Positions 1 through 7,600 of a stretch of DNA of 14,416 nucleotides are shown in pieces. The DNA comes from Geoalkalibacter_A sp034189505. GTDB lineage: Bacteria > Desulfobacterota > Desulfuromonadia > Desulfuromonadales > Geoalkalibacteraceae. Positions within the stretch are counted from its first letter, which is position 1. Each line of letters opens with the position of its first letter. The position numbers and the translations under genes were made by a program. The stretch spans positions 1-14,416 of the forward strand of contig JAXHUR010000079.1 in the NCBI GenBank assembly GCA_034189505.1, given 5' to 3'. The notes below the pieces were generated by a model that did no database searches, was not told the DNA's origin, and saw only the letters and a list, made by a program, of their open reading frames with translations.

Positions 1-729
1 CCGTGGGCCGTGAGGAACTATCTGGTCTTCGGCGGTTTTGCGCCGGTTGGGACCATGGGGGGCGTCAACCTCTCGATGGGCAATTACGCCCACACGCCTC
101 TGCACAACTCCTGGGCGGCGGTCGAAGTCAGAGGCGAGAAAAGCTGGGGGTATGTATATCGCGAGGAGATCGCCGGACTCAATGAGGACCAGAGGCAGAA
201 AAAAGCCCTGCAACTGGCCAGGCAGTACATGCTGGAACACCCGGGGCAGACACTGCAGCGCTCGCTGGTGAAACTGGCAAACTTCTGGGGTCTGGAAAGG
301 ACGATCATCGCCGGGATGAAGGACGGCATTTTCCCGGCGCTGTCAAGCCGTACGCTGCAGGTCGTTCTTATACCTGTCATCCTGATCCCTTACATCATTA
401 TTGTCCTGGCGGGGTTTTTCGGGCACCTCTGGCGACTTCTATACGACCGGCATCCTTTCGATCTGGTTTTCGCGCTGATTGTCCTTGGCGTGACAGCCAT
501 GCATTCCCTGATCTTCGGTCATTCGCGCTATCACCTGTTTTTAATGCCCGTGCTCTGCGGTTATTGCTCCTGGGCCTTGTTCAACATCAGGTTTTTTTGG
601 CAATCACATCGCCGTCGAGCCTTTTCCGTTGCGTGTCCGGTCCTGCTGATGTTCGGTTCTTTCTGGACATATGATGTTCTTATTGGTAGTCAGGATAAAA
701 TTTCCCAGTTTCTGGAGAATCTTTTTTAA
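1..729 (+). CDS. GT-C glycosyltransferase (family 39/ArnT-like), C-terminal part
   Basis: The frame is open from base 1 and stops at TAA 727-729, so 242 codons remain and the N-terminus lies outside the window. The first visible residues, PWAVRNYLVFG...GGVNLSMGN, match the conserved stretch of family 39 and ArnT-like transferases (PW.vRNy..fg.f.p.....G.nl..GN) just after the membrane core. An acidic/helical segment follows (E-D-Q-R-Q-K-K...HPGQTL...LANFW), then at least three membrane segments and the conserved GHSRYHLFLMPVL near residues 175-190. Family members transfer a sugar from a polyprenyl-phosphate donor to a lipid or glycan on the periplasmic face. Donor and acceptor here are unknown. 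The gene is separated from the next by 259 bases of repeats, so it may end an upstream transcription unit. An internal ATG at 10 is in frame but is not the true start, because homology begins before it. Confidence 0.82.
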   Translation, partial: PWAVRNYLVFGGFAPVGTMGGVNLSMGNYAHTPLHNSWAAVEVRGEKSWGYVYREEIAGLNEDQRQKKALQLARQYMLEHPGQTLQRSLVKLANFWGLERTIIAGMKDGIFPALSSRTLQVVLIPVILIPYIIIVLAGFFGHLWRLLYDRHPFDLVFALIVLGVTAMHSLIFGHSRYHLFLMPVLCGYCSWALFNIRFFWQSHRRRAFSVACPVLLMFGSFWTYDVLIGSQDKISQFLENLF

Positions 730-738
730 AGGCATATG

Positions 739-834
739 AACAGGGATGAGCAGGATAGGCAGGATAAAGGCGATTAAAACCAGTAGGCATGTGTTTTGTG
801 TTTTTACATCCTGCTCATCCTGCATATCCCTGTT
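739..834. repeat. Hairpin repeat, complete copy A
   Basis: A 96-bp element with imperfect inverted 27-bp arms. The left arm (739-765) is three 9-mers: aacagggat, gagcaggat, aggcaggat. The right arm (808-834) reads on the other strand as aacagggat, atgcaggat, gagcaggat. The 42-base centre has aaaggcgat and agtaggcatgtgtttt, both recurring in copy C at 1695-1794. Two complete copies with the same arms and centre in 1 kb indicate a dispersed family of REP- or MITE-like type. No ORF lies inside. Confidence 0.85.
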
Positions 835-884
835 AGCAAATTGACTTTTGTGTGAACTCAGCCCAAAAAGGCAAAACCTGTATC

Positions 885-911
885 AACAGGGATAGGCAGG
901 ATGGTCAGGAT
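885..911. repeat. Half copy of the hairpin repeat (copy B)
   Basis: Three 9-mers, aacagggat, aggcaggat and ggtcaggat, match the left arm of copies A and C. No matching right arm or shared centre follows. The 18 bases just before it (aaaggcaaaacctgtatc) resemble those before copy C (aaaggaaaagcctgtct), so some flanking sequence belongs to the repeat family or was duplicated with it. Confidence 0.75.
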
Positions 912-988
912 GTAAACCAAAACCCGATAAGTTTTTTAATATCATAATGTAATCGACACCTGCAGCTGTTTTCGATCAGGCTTGATAA

Positions 989-1678
989 ATGACGACTCAT
1001 ACGCTTGATCTGCGTTCGATCAGGGCGATCCTGTTCGATGTGGATGGTACTCTGTATGCCCAGCAACCGCTACGGTGCAGGATGGTCTACGAGCTGGTCA
1101 AGAGCTTCTGCCGTTCGCCGCTCGAGACGCTTGCTACGACCCGGTACCTGCAGGCTTTTCGCAGGGAGAGGGAGACCCTGCGCGATGTTGACCCGGGGTG
1201 CGAGCTGGAGTTGTGGCAGTACCGGCTGCCCAGTGAGAAATATGGCCTGGATGAAAAAAGATTGCGCGTCGTGGTTGCCGACTGGATTCATCAACGGCCC
1301 TTGCGCTATCTGAAAGGGTGCCGGCGGGACGACCTGGATACGTTCCTGCTTGCAGCCCGGCAGCATGGGGTGAAGCTGGGAACCTATTCCGATTATCCGG
1401 CGGCGGCGAAAGTCGCGGCCCTTGGGCTTGCCGATCATTTCGATCTGCACCTGTGCAGCACCGAACCGCAGATAAACCGTTTCAAACCAGCGCCCAACGG
1501 TATTCTGGCGGCTTGTGATCACTGGCAGGTCGAGCCGGGCAGTCTGCTTTATATCGGCGACCGCGCCGCCGTCGATGGAGCGGCCTCCGATGCTGCCGGC
1601 TGCCACTTTTTGCTGATTGGCCAGCGAGGGCATGATAAATACCCCGCAGCAAAATCATATTCTTTCCTATATGACTGA
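989..1678 (+). CDS. HAD-superfamily hydrolase (phosphoglycolate-phosphatase-like)
   Basis: A 229-aa soluble protein with all four HAD motifs: motif I DVDGT with nucleophile D17 and acid/base D19; motif II YSD with S134; motif III K166 in RFKPAPN; motif IV GDR..VDG with D191 and D196. Residues about 24-110 form the helical cap of subfamily IA. Such enzymes hydrolyse small phosphomonoesters. Its position just before a UbiA-type gene suggests, as inference, that it removes the 5-phosphate from a polyprenyl-phosphate-phosphopentose made by that enzyme, the step given to Rv3807c in the mycobacterial decaprenyl-phosphate-arabinose pathway. Rv3807c itself belongs to the PAP2 family, so this would be a non-homologous substitute. 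No strong ribosome binding site precedes ATG 989. The gene is flanked by hairpin repeats. Family is secure, substrate is not. Confidence 0.88.
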   Translation: MTTHTLDLRSIRAILFDVDGTLYAQQPLRCRMVYELVKSFCRSPLETLATTRYLQAFRRERETLRDVDPGCELELWQYRLPSEKYGLDEKRLRVVVADWIHQRPLRYLKGCRRDDLDTFLLAARQHGVKLGTYSDYPAAAKVAALGLADHFDLHLCSTEPQINRFKPAPNGILAACDHWQVEPGSLLYIGDRAAVDGAASDAAGCHFLLIGQRGHDKYPAAKSYSFLYD

Positions 1679-1694
1679 AAGGAAAAGCCTGTCT

Positions 1695-1794
1695 AACAGG
1701 GATGGACAGGGTCGGCAGGAAAAGGCGATGAAAAACTCAATAGTAGGTTTGTGTTTTAAGGTTTTATATCCTGCCCATCCTGCCTATCCCTGTT
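1695..1794. repeat. Hairpin repeat, complete copy C
   Basis: A 100-bp copy of the element at 739-834. The left arm (1695-1721) is aacagggat, ggacagggt, cggcaggaa. The right arm (1768-1794) reads on the other strand as aacagggat, aggcaggat, gggcaggat. The centre shares aaggcgat and agtaggtttgtgtttt with copy A. It fills most of the 163-base gap between the HAD and UbiA genes. The transcript could fold into a long stem, but no T-run follows, so it is not a typical intrinsic terminator. Confidence 0.85.
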
Positions 1795-1830
1795 AAAAAT
1801 GCATCGGTTTTTGTATGATCAGGTTGATGT

Positions 1831-1835
1831 GGAGG
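1831..1835 (+). promoter_or_regulatory. Ribosome binding site of the UbiA-type gene
   Basis: GGAGG lies six bases before ATG 1842. It decides between that ATG and the out-of-frame ATG at 1838, which is too close to it. Confidence 0.75.
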
Positions 1836-1841
1836 ATATGA

Positions 1842-2837
1842 ATGAACGTCACAGAAGAGGGCCAGAATGGGAGCCGGATCGCTAGTTTTGACCTGAAGGC
1901 TTACATTGACATCGCCCGCCCGGATCACTGGTTCAAGAATGTGTTCATGCTCCTGGGTGTGGTTCTGGCCTTCTTTATTCAGCCGGATCTGGTCTACGAC
2001 GGCTGGTTCACGCTGCTGGTTCTTGGACTGGTGTCCGTCTGTCTGGTGTCTTCGAGCAATTACGTGATCAACGAGGTTCTGGACGCACCCCGCGATGCCC
2101 TGCATCCGGTCAAGTGCCGACGCCCCGTCCCTTCGGGCCGGGTCAGTATCCCCCTGGCCTACGCGGAGTGGCTGCTGCTGGCTGCTTTCGGACTGGGAAT
2201 CGCCTGGCAGATCAATCTGCCGTTCTTCTTTTCGGCGCTCTGCCTGTGGCTGGCGGGAATGGCCTACAATATTCCGCCCGTGCGGACCAAGGATGTGCCT
2301 TACCTCGATGTTCTGAGCGAGTCGATCAACAACCCCCTGCGACTGTTCATGGGGTGGTTCGTCCTGATCCCCCATCATTTCCCGCCGCTTTCTCTGGTGT
2401 GCGCCTATTGGATGGTCGGGGCTTTTTTCATGGGCGCGAAGCGTTTCGCCGAGTACCGCATGATCGGCAACGCCGAGGTTGCGGGAAAATACCGTAAATC
2501 GTTCAAGCATTACACGGCTGATACTCTTGTCATCAGCCTTTTTTTCTATGCCACGGCCTGCGCGTTTTTCTTCGGTATCTTCGTCATCCGTTATCACCTT
2601 GAGCTCATCCTCGCCGTCCCGGTTTTTGCCGGTTTTTTCGCGTATTACATGAAGATCGCCTTCAAGAAGGACAGCCCCGTGCAGAACCCGGAGCGTCTTT
2701 ACCGCGAAAAAAAGTTCATGATTTATCTGATCGGATCGTGCGTGATTTTTGTCGTTCTTCTTTTTACCCGCATCGAATTTATGTATGAGCTGTTCAATGT
2801 GATCAGTTACAAACTGAAACCCTTGTGGTCCTTTTGA
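1842..2837 (+). CDS. UbiA-family prenyltransferase, decaprenyl-phosphate phosphoribosyltransferase-like
   Basis: A 331-aa polytopic membrane protein. It carries the RP..W.KN motif near the N-terminus (R26, P27, W30, K32, N33), typical of the phosphoribosyl branch of UbiA. The first metal-binding motif is N73-Y-V-I-N-E-V-L-D81-A-P-R-D85, followed by HP.K.RRP (88-95). The second region is K150-D-V-P-Y-L-D156-V...NNPLR. About eight hydrophobic segments follow the usual UbiA spacing. Characterised relatives (mycobacterial Rv3806c) transfer phosphoribose from PRPP to polyprenyl phosphate at the cytoplasmic membrane. The first motif departs from the common ND..D...D: position 2 is Tyr, and Asn-Glu take the third and fourth places. 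The neighbouring HAD phosphatase and the upstream GT-C enzyme fit a lipid-linked pentose pathway. No DprE1/DprE2 epimerase genes are in the window, so ribose rather than arabinose may be the end product. It begins a tightly spaced gene series. Confidence 0.85.
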   Translation: MNVTEEGQNGSRIASFDLKAYIDIARPDHWFKNVFMLLGVVLAFFIQPDLVYDGWFTLLVLGLVSVCLVSSSNYVINEVLDAPRDALHPVKCRRPVPSGRVSIPLAYAEWLLLAAFGLGIAWQINLPFFFSALCLWLAGMAYNIPPVRTKDVPYLDVLSESINNPLRLFMGWFVLIPHHFPPLSLVCAYWMVGAFFMGAKRFAEYRMIGNAEVAGKYRKSFKHYTADTLVISLFFYATACAFFFGIFVIRYHLELILAVPVFAGFFAYYMKIAFKKDSPVQNPERLYREKKFMIYLIGSCVIFVVLLFTRIEFMYELFNVISYKLKPLWSF

Positions 2838-2850
2838 TCGGCCGACTCTG

Positions 2851-2860
2851 AGGAGTGGAG
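2851..2860 (+). promoter_or_regulatory. Ribosome binding site of the AsnB-like gene
   Basis: AGGAGTGGAG, containing two partial anti-SD matches, ends five bases before ATG 2866 and supports that start, whose protein begins with the family's N-terminal GIAGI block. Confidence 0.65.
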
Positions 2861-2865
2861 TAGAA

Positions 2866-4680
2866 ATGCCTGGTATCGCCGGAATATACACGAAAAGCAG
2901 CGATTTTTCCCCTGAAGCGACCCTCGATGAGATGCTTTTGGCCATGACGCACCGGCCGGACTGTATCCGCCGGCAGGTCGTGCGCCCTGACGAGGGTCTG
3001 AGTGCCGGCGTGATCTCGCTGGGGGTTTTCGATCAGCCGGAAGGTCAGCTCTGTTCTTCCGAGGAACCGTTCACGGTTTTTCTCGACGGTGAGTTCTACC
3101 CCTCGGATCGCCCGGAGGAGCTGGTGCGGGCAGTCAGGAAAGATGACCTGGAGGGCCTTGCGCGGCTGCGTGGCGATTTCGCGAGCGCCTGCCTGGACAG
3201 CAGGCGCAGGCGGCTTTCGCTGATTTCAGGAAAGTTCGGCCTCAAGCCGCTTTATTATGCGTTGATCCCCGGGGGGCTGGTTTTTGCCTCGGAGCTGAAG
3301 GCGCTGCTTAAGGTGCCCGGCATCCGCCGGGACTCCAACCGACGGGCACTGGCCGACCTTTACCATTTCGGCTTCGTGCTGGGCGACAAGACGCATTTCC
3401 CCGATATTTATCTGCTGCCGCCGGCGTCGGTACTTTCTTTTGACCTGGAGACGGGGGCTTATGAACTGGCGCCTTACTGGCGGCTGGAATCGCTTTTCAT
3501 CTCTTCCGGCACCGCAACGGGCGAGGGCGCAATGGCGGATGTCTCCGCTGCTTTCATGGAGGCTGTAAACCGGCGCTGGAACCCGTCTGAGCCGATCGGG
3601 ATTTCGCTCTCCGGCGGTCTTGATTCGAGGCTGATTCTTGCGGCCCTGGGGGAGAGGGCCCGGGGGATGCCTTCCTACACCCTCGGGCTGCCGGGGTGCC
3701 GGGATCAGATCCTGACGGAGAAGATGGCGCAGGTCGGCGGTACAGAGCACACCTTTCTGCCGCTGCAGGCCGATGACCTGGGGGATTTTCAAACGCTCGC
3801 CGCGACCCTGGTATCGTACAGCGACGGGTTCTACCATCCCCACGAGTCGACGGAGAAGAAGGCCCTGGATTATCTGGCTGAGGCTCCTTTCCGCATCATG
3901 CTCAGGGGTCACGCGGGGGAAGTGGCCAAGGCTTCTCTCGCCTATCCTCTGCAGGCCTCCGAGAGCCTGAAGGCCATGACCTCGCGGCAGCAGGTTCTCG
4001 AGTTCATCCTGGAGAGCGCCAACCTGGGGTTGCGGGGCCTGGAGCCGCGCCAGCTCTTTGGGCCTGAAATGGCCGATTTGGTCGAGCAGGGACCGAGAGC
4101 CTCAATCGAGGAGACCTTTGGCGACCTCGATCTCGATCTGTCCCCGGCCGATATGTGCCTTTACTGCTATGTGAAAGAGTGGGTCCGCAGACAGGTGGTG
4201 GCCTCGCTGACGGTTTTCAGGGTGCATACGGAGGTCCGTCTTCCTTTCATGGATGAGGATTTTCTTGCCGCTCTGCTGAAGCTGCCCCTGGCGCAGAGGT
4301 ACTCCGGCGAAGTTCACCGCAGCCTGACCAGAGAGTACCTGCCCGCGCTGGCGGCCATTGCGGATTCGAATACGGGGGCGCCCCTGACGGCCGGGAAGGC
4401 GAGGCTGTTTGTGTCCGACAAGGTCAATGCCGTCCTGAGGCGAATCAGTCTGCCCGGCTTCCGGCATTACACCGAATACGAGGACTGGCAGCGCAGGCAG
4501 TTCCGGGAGAGCCTGGAGAAAATACTCTTCGACCCGAGAACGCTCGATCGAGGCCTTTACCAGCCCGATGCCCTGAAGCGGGTCTTTCAGGAACATGTCC
4601 AGGGAAAACGCAGCTGCGCCAAATTACTGGGGACGATTGCGGGTATCGAACTCTATATGAGGATTTGCGGGGAGGAATGA
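2866..4680 (+). CDS. Asparagine-synthetase (AsnB)-like amidotransferase without glutaminase cysteine
   Basis: A 604-aa protein with the AsnB two-domain plan: an Ntn-type N-terminal domain (about 1-195) and an ATP-pyrophosphatase synthetase domain (about 215-600). It starts MPGIAGI, where active glutamine-hydrolysing members have MCGI, so the nucleophile Cys2 is Pro. HRGPD is reduced to HRPD, the NGEIYN block is DGEFYP, and the GSD.E segment is missing. SGKFGLKPLYY...FASELKALL is kept. The PP-loop is intact (SLSGGLDS, 247-254), and EVRLPFMD (456-463) matches the conserved E.R.PFLD. The usual GEGADE region reads RGHAGEVAK (347-355). The protein probably still adenylates a carboxylate and uses ammonia or an amine, as beta-lactam synthetase does after losing Cys. 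Homologues in polysaccharide loci (for example WbpS) are proposed to amidate uronic acids. It lies 28 nt after UbiA and 4 nt before the next gene. Substrate unknown. Confidence 0.88.
   Translation: MPGIAGIYTKSSDFSPEATLDEMLLAMTHRPDCIRRQVVRPDEGLSAGVISLGVFDQPEGQLCSSEEPFTVFLDGEFYPSDRPEELVRAVRKDDLEGLARLRGDFASACLDSRRRRLSLISGKFGLKPLYYALIPGGLVFASELKALLKVPGIRRDSNRRALADLYHFGFVLGDKTHFPDIYLLPPASVLSFDLETGAYELAPYWRLESLFISSGTATGEGAMADVSAAFMEAVNRRWNPSEPIGISLSGGLDSRLILAALGERARGMPSYTLGLPGCRDQILTEKMAQVGGTEHTFLPLQADDLGDFQTLAATLVSYSDGFYHPHESTEKKALDYLAEAPFRIMLRGHAGEVAKASLAYPLQASESLKAMTSRQQVLEFILESANLGLRGLEPRQLFGPEMADLVEQGPRASIEETFGDLDLDLSPADMCLYCYVKEWVRRQVVASLTVFRVHTEVRLPFMDEDFLAALLKLPLAQRYSGEVHRSLTREYLPALAAIADSNTGAPLTAGKARLFVSDKVNAVLRRISLPGFRHYTEYEDWQRRQFRESLEKILFDPRTLDRGLYQPDALKRVFQEHVQGKRSCAKLLGTIAGIELYMRICGEE
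4671..4675 (+). promoter_or_regulatory. Ribosome binding site of the esterase/beta-helix gene
   Basis: GGAGG sits inside the last codons of the AsnB-like gene, nine bases before ATG 4685 and six before an alternative TTG at 4682. This placement implies co-translation of the two genes. ATG is preferred, and the choice changes the protein by one residue. Confidence 0.6.
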
Positions 4681-4684
4681 TTTG

Positions 4685-7600
4685 ATGTCCAGGGCTTTGA
4701 GGCGAATCATAAAATGGAGCTGCCAAAGGGACGGATGCCGCACCGGTTTTCTTTTTCTGATCCAGCTGGCGGCGGTTTTTGTCCTTTCTGCACCCGCAGC
4801 CGGGGAGGCGGCCAGCACCTGGAGCTTTACCAATACGCCGGGGCGCGGGTCGCACCCCGGGGCCCTGGTCTTTGAGAGCGGGGAGATCAGAGTCGACATC
4901 TCCTCCATCCCTGACAGCGCGGAGATCTATCGGGCCGTCCTGGTGCCGCACCGGCGGGGGAACACTTTCAACTATAAATGGAACGGCGCGCAGCGGCAGG
5001 AAGTCAGGGTTGAGCCGGATGACGGGCAGGGAACCTTCCTGAAACTGCGAGGGCCCGATTTTCTGACCCTTGACGCGACGGATTCCGTGCGCAGGGCAGT
5101 TCGCGAGGGGAAGCGCTACCTTCGCTTGAAGGTGGCGCAGTTCCCCTTTCTGGGGCAGGCCGACAAGGCGGAGTACCTCGATGAGAAAACCGGGAGGCCT
5201 GTGATCCGCCTCGACGTCACGAGCGACCAGGACCCTCTGTCTTCCATCCCTGCCGTCAGCGGGATCACAGCAGTGCATCGGGATGGCGGCACCATGATCA
5301 CCTGGAAAGACCCGGCGCCGCTGACGGACGCCGATACCCTGGCCAGCGAAGACTTCCCGGCGCTGAGAGGGCGGGACGAAAACCCGCGGGAAATCCGTTA
5401 TCGCATCTATCGTCTGGATGAGCCGATCACCCCGGCGACCATCGGCAAGGCCGAGCGCGTCGGGGAGACGGACGCCCTCTCGGTCTGGGACTGGCGCTAT
5501 TTTGCCCACGGCCGTAATTTCGGCGACGTCAGCAGGGGACAGAATGTTCCACGTTATCCTGTCAGCGATGGCGAGCCTGCCGAGCATGACATGGGGCTGT
5601 TTGTTTTTTCTCCCCGGCAGGCGGCCGAATCCTATTATGCGGTCGTCCGCGCCATTGATGGGGAAGAGGACCTCTCTCAGCTGATCCCCGGGAGCAATTC
5701 AACACAGGTTGGGGTGAAGGAGGCGCCCGGCTCCGGCCTGGTCCTTCTGCGCGACGAGGTCGAGAAAGAGAAGTGGCGTTACGTCCAGGGGGTGTCGAAC
5801 CTCAAGTACTATGTGAAGTGGGAAGCGCCGCCAGGATTCAATACCCCGGAGCCCTTCGATTATCTGGTCGTCACTCCGGAGAAGGCCGGGGCAGTGGAGC
5901 GCCCCCCTCTTTCCGTCGCCCTGCACGAATGGGGCGGGTCATTGAACCGGGGGTGGCTCTGGTCCTACAACCTGAATAAATACGGGGCGATTCACGTTTC
6001 GACGAATCAGCACCCCTATGACTGGTGGACCGGTTTTCATGAAAACCTCTGGACCCTGAAGCCCCTCACCGATGAGGCCGGATCGGTCCAGCCCTTTACC
6101 CAGCGTCGCCTCAGGTCGTTTCTCGATGACTTTGTGATTCCGGAATGGAACATCGACACCGAACGCATTCTGCTGCACGGCTCGTCGATGGGCGGGGCCG
6201 GAGCGTCTCTGTGGGGGATCAAGACGGGCGATTATTTCGCCAACCTGACGAGCTTCGTCGGCGTTCATATCCCGGCGGAGACGCCCCAGTTCGTCAGCTC
6301 CTTCGCCAACGTGTACGGGCCCATCGAGGCAGGCATCGAATACCTTGACTCGGGGATGTCGGCCTGGGACTACGAGGACAATACCCGCTGGCTCAGAGAC
6401 AACCTCCTCGTCGAAACGCCTCATATCAGCTTTTCAAACGGTCGCAACGACGGCGCTATCGGCTGGCCACAGGCCTGGAAGTTCGCCCGGGCGCTGGTGG
6501 AGACCAAGCGCCCCTTTACCTTCAAGTGGGGCATGGGGGGGCACGGCGAGCGCCCCTATCACATGGGCGATGTGATCGATTTCAAACTTCATCAGTCGGT
6601 CCCCGCCTTCTCCGGGGGGACGTTGGATGACGACCTGGGCGCCGCGCCGGAGAACGCTGTGAAGGAAGGGCAGGTCAATTACCACTACCGCTGGGAGACC
6701 TCAACCATCGAGGACACGGAAAGCTCCTGGGCGATCACCCTGTACCTGCACGACAAGGCCCCCGCCTCTTCCGCCGAAGTTCACATGACCCCCAGGCGCC
6801 TGCAGAATTTCAGAACCCATCCGGGGCAGCTCTTTGAGTGGACAAATTCACAGAACGGTGAAGTGATTCAGGAAGGGACCGCCACGGCCGACAACCACGG
6901 TTTGGTGACGCTGCGTTCGGTTCGCATCACCAGGGAACGCAATCGCATAAAAGTATGGCCCTCGGAGAAAGGGCCCGATGTCGTGTCCCCGGGGCAGGTC
7001 GATGACCTCAGGGTCAGCCACAGTTCTCCTGACTCGCTGTCCCTGGCCTGGACCTCTCCCGGCGATGACGGCGAAGAGGGGACGGCGGCATCCTATGACA
7101 TCCGCTTCTCGACGGTGCCGCTTAACGCGGACAACTGGAATGAGGCCGACAGGCTTGTCTCGACGCCCCTGCCGCTCAAGGCCGGGAGCCTGCAGGAAGT
7201 CTCGGTGCCGGACCTGGTTTTCGGGCAGGAATATCATCTGGCGCTGCGGGCGGTGGACGACGCCGGCAACCAGAGTCCTCTGAGCAACGTCGTTTCGGCA
7301 GAGACTTCGGCGACCAATCGCGAAATCAGAATTTCTAATCGAGATCAGTTGTATGCAGCCCTGAAAAACCTGGAGTCGTACACGACGCTGATTCTCGCAG
7401 AGGGGACCTATGATCTGAACCGGGCTCTCTCCTTCGGCATGGCCTGGTCCAAAGACGGAAAACCGCTGACAAACGTCACTCTCCGCGGCGAAGCCGAAGA
7501 TGCCGGCGGCGTGGTTCTGCAGGGACCCGGCATGAGCCGCAATCAGGAGCCGAAGATCCTCGTCCGGGTCAGATACAGCAGGAATTTCACCCTGGAAAAT

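Larger units (their letters stand above)
730..988. other. Gene-free interval with hairpin repeats
   Basis: These 259 bases contain no credible gene. They hold one complete hairpin repeat (739-834), one half copy (885-911) and an AT-richer stretch (about 925-950) before the HAD gene. I see no convincing sigma-70 promoter: CATAAT near 943 resembles a -10 box but has no good -35 at the right distance. Confidence 0.7.

Noticed and set aside
739..834. Copy A as an intrinsic terminator of the glycosyltransferase gene
   Set aside because: The stem is far longer than usual terminators and no T-run follows. The same element recurs nearby with a conserved centre, so it is a repeat family first.
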